DNA from: Bacillota bacterium
Lineage (GTDB): Bacteria > Bacillota > Clostridia > Clostridiales > Clostridiaceae
Direction of reading: 5' to 3'
Length of the DNA: 50,897 bases
Assembly (NCBI GenBank): GCA_017861315.1
Contig: JAGFXP010000012.1
Span: 1 to 50,897 of the forward strand
The notes beneath the pieces are model-generated. The model had not been told where the DNA came from and did no database searches. It was given only the letters and a program-made list of their open reading frames with translations. A program made the position numbers and the translations under genes. Shown here piece after piece: positions 50,223 through 50,897 of this stretch (the stretch's first letter is position 1; each line of letters opens with the position of its first letter).

Positions 50223-50897
50223 CTATTGCGCCGTGCCTATCCTGAGCTTGCCTGTCTGAGGCTGGTATATATCTGTGGACAGGAGCTCGCTGCTGATGAG
50301 CACCCCGTTCTCGTAAACCTGCCTGTAGGCTCTCGATTTCATCCCGCTGGACGGCTTCACCTTCCACACTTCCGCACCTTCGGACAGGGAGGAATCGTAT
50401 ATATACTCCGTAGTTGCGGATATCATATAGAGAACCTCGGATACTATCTCTACGGACTGACCCGGATGGTCGTTGGTGCCATAAAAGTTGACCGTTATCG
50501 TGCCCGTCCCCGTAAACGCTTCAATATATATCGGAGCGCTGGTGTTGTTCCTGAACTTCATGTCAAGCGAGCTGCCGGATATGGTCGCATCCCTGCTTGC
50601 CGCGATATATGCCACCTTCAGCGTATGGGGATGCCTTTCGACTATCTCAAGGTTCGCAAGCAGTGCGGCATTGTAGAACGTAGTAGTTGCCTGGCATATC
50701 CCTCCTGCAAGCCCGGGGACCAGTTCCCCGTTAACTATGATCTTGGCTTCGCCGTATCCCTTATCAGCAGTCCTCGGCCCCAGAGCCCCATTCATAGAAA
50801 AGACCTCTCCAGGCCAAAGGATCCTTCCGTTAATCGTATCAGCCGCCAGCTTGATGTTGCCGCTCCTGGCCACATCCCCTGAGTTGAAGGATGTGGT
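50223..50897 (-). CDS. VanW domain protein (partial, 5' end off window)
   Basis: C-terminal 220-odd residues of a VanW-family cell-envelope protein; the reading frame is open to the right edge (TSFNSGDVARSGNIKLAAD at the edge). The VanW core is clear: INGRILWPGEVFSMNGALGPRTADKGYGEA, GGICQATTTFYNAALLANLEIVERHPHTLKVAYI and the C-terminal KPSSGMKSRAYRQVYENGVLI strand region, which resembles the G5-like tail of such proteins. An internal GTG codon at 50873 is not a real start. VanW proteins have no settled function; an extracytoplasmic YoaR-like peptidoglycan-binding domain often precedes this part. It converges on the truncated proA with only 12 nt between. Confidence 0.92.
   Translation of the reverse strand, partial: TTSFNSGDVARSGNIKLAADTINGRILWPGEVFSMNGALGPRTADKGYGEAKIIVNGELVPGLAGGICQATTTFYNAALLANLEIVERHPHTLKVAYIAASRDATISGSSLDMKFRNNTSAPIYIEAFTGTGTITVNFYGTNDHPGQSVEIVSEVLYMISATTEYIYDSSLSEGAEVWKVKPSSGMKSRAYRQVYENGVLISSELLSTDIYQPQTGKLRIGTAQ

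Noticed and set aside
1..50897. tRNA or rRNA genes, CRISPR arrays, insertion sequences, prophage
   Set aside because: No repeat-spacer pattern, transposase or integrase frame, attachment repeat or tRNA-like cloverleaf was seen. The window is almost fully occupied by core genes.

Overview
The window comes from a Gram-positive, moderately AT-rich member of the Clostridia. The signs are heavy use of AGG/AGA arginine and ATA isoleucine codons, strong AGGAGG-type ribosome sites, short AT-rich intergenic gaps, an alanyl T-box leader, and conserved Firmicutes neighbourhoods (alaS-ireB-ruvX-yrzB; mltG-trmR-trhP; pst-phoU next to phoPR). No tRNA or rRNA gene, CRISPR array, insertion sequence or prophage gene was seen. 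Nearly all genes lie on the minus strand. Only three are on the plus strand: a hisC-like gene near 34 kb and argC-proA near 48-50 kb.

Layout. (1) 1-6.4 kb: the N-terminal part of a PAS-GGDEF protein that runs off the left edge just as an HD-GYP domain begins, then glyA, gpsA, der and a PDZ/radical-SAM (DUF512) protein. (2) 6.5-15.0 kb: a compact phosphate region with a Pit transporter and its DUF47 partner, phoU-pstB-pstA-pstC-pstS, and the PhoR/PhoP two-component system. TTAACA-type direct repeats lie upstream of both transport operons. (3) 15.0-20 kb: pgeF, nrdR, ftsZ, ftsA and pilT. (4) 20-33.7 kb: a translation and RNA-metabolism block with a U32 tRNA-hydroxylation protein, trmR, mltG, typA, a YheA-like protein, rnjA, a Fur-family regulator, a DUF1292 protein, ruvX, ireB and T-box-controlled alaS. 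It is followed by iscR-iscS-iscU. (5) 33.8-38.8 kb: a solitary hisC-like aminotransferase, rarA, an unnamed two-TM protein, a PHP histidinol phosphatase and an AEC transporter. (6) 38.9-45.5 kb: hisZGDBHAFIE. (7) 45.8-50.2 kb: argB-argD divergent from argC-proA. The right edge cuts a VanW-domain protein.

How the genes fit together. The histidine operon lacks hisC and a histinol-phosphatase domain on HisB, and both missing steps can be filled by nearby genes (hisC-like and hisJ/hisK-like). PhoPR, Pst and Pit form one phosphate-response neighbourhood. The Isc cluster has its own regulator, with an IscR-type operator placed on its promoter.

Most of the window is well-known core biology, and I see no convincing novel multigene system. 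The points most worth a second look are the clean 3' truncation of proA, the IscR-box promoter, the promoter-hairpin-start architecture of typA, the PhoP-like repeat arrays with a 19-bp inverted repeat, repeated heptamers in the his leader, and an inverted repeat upstream of the AEC transporter.
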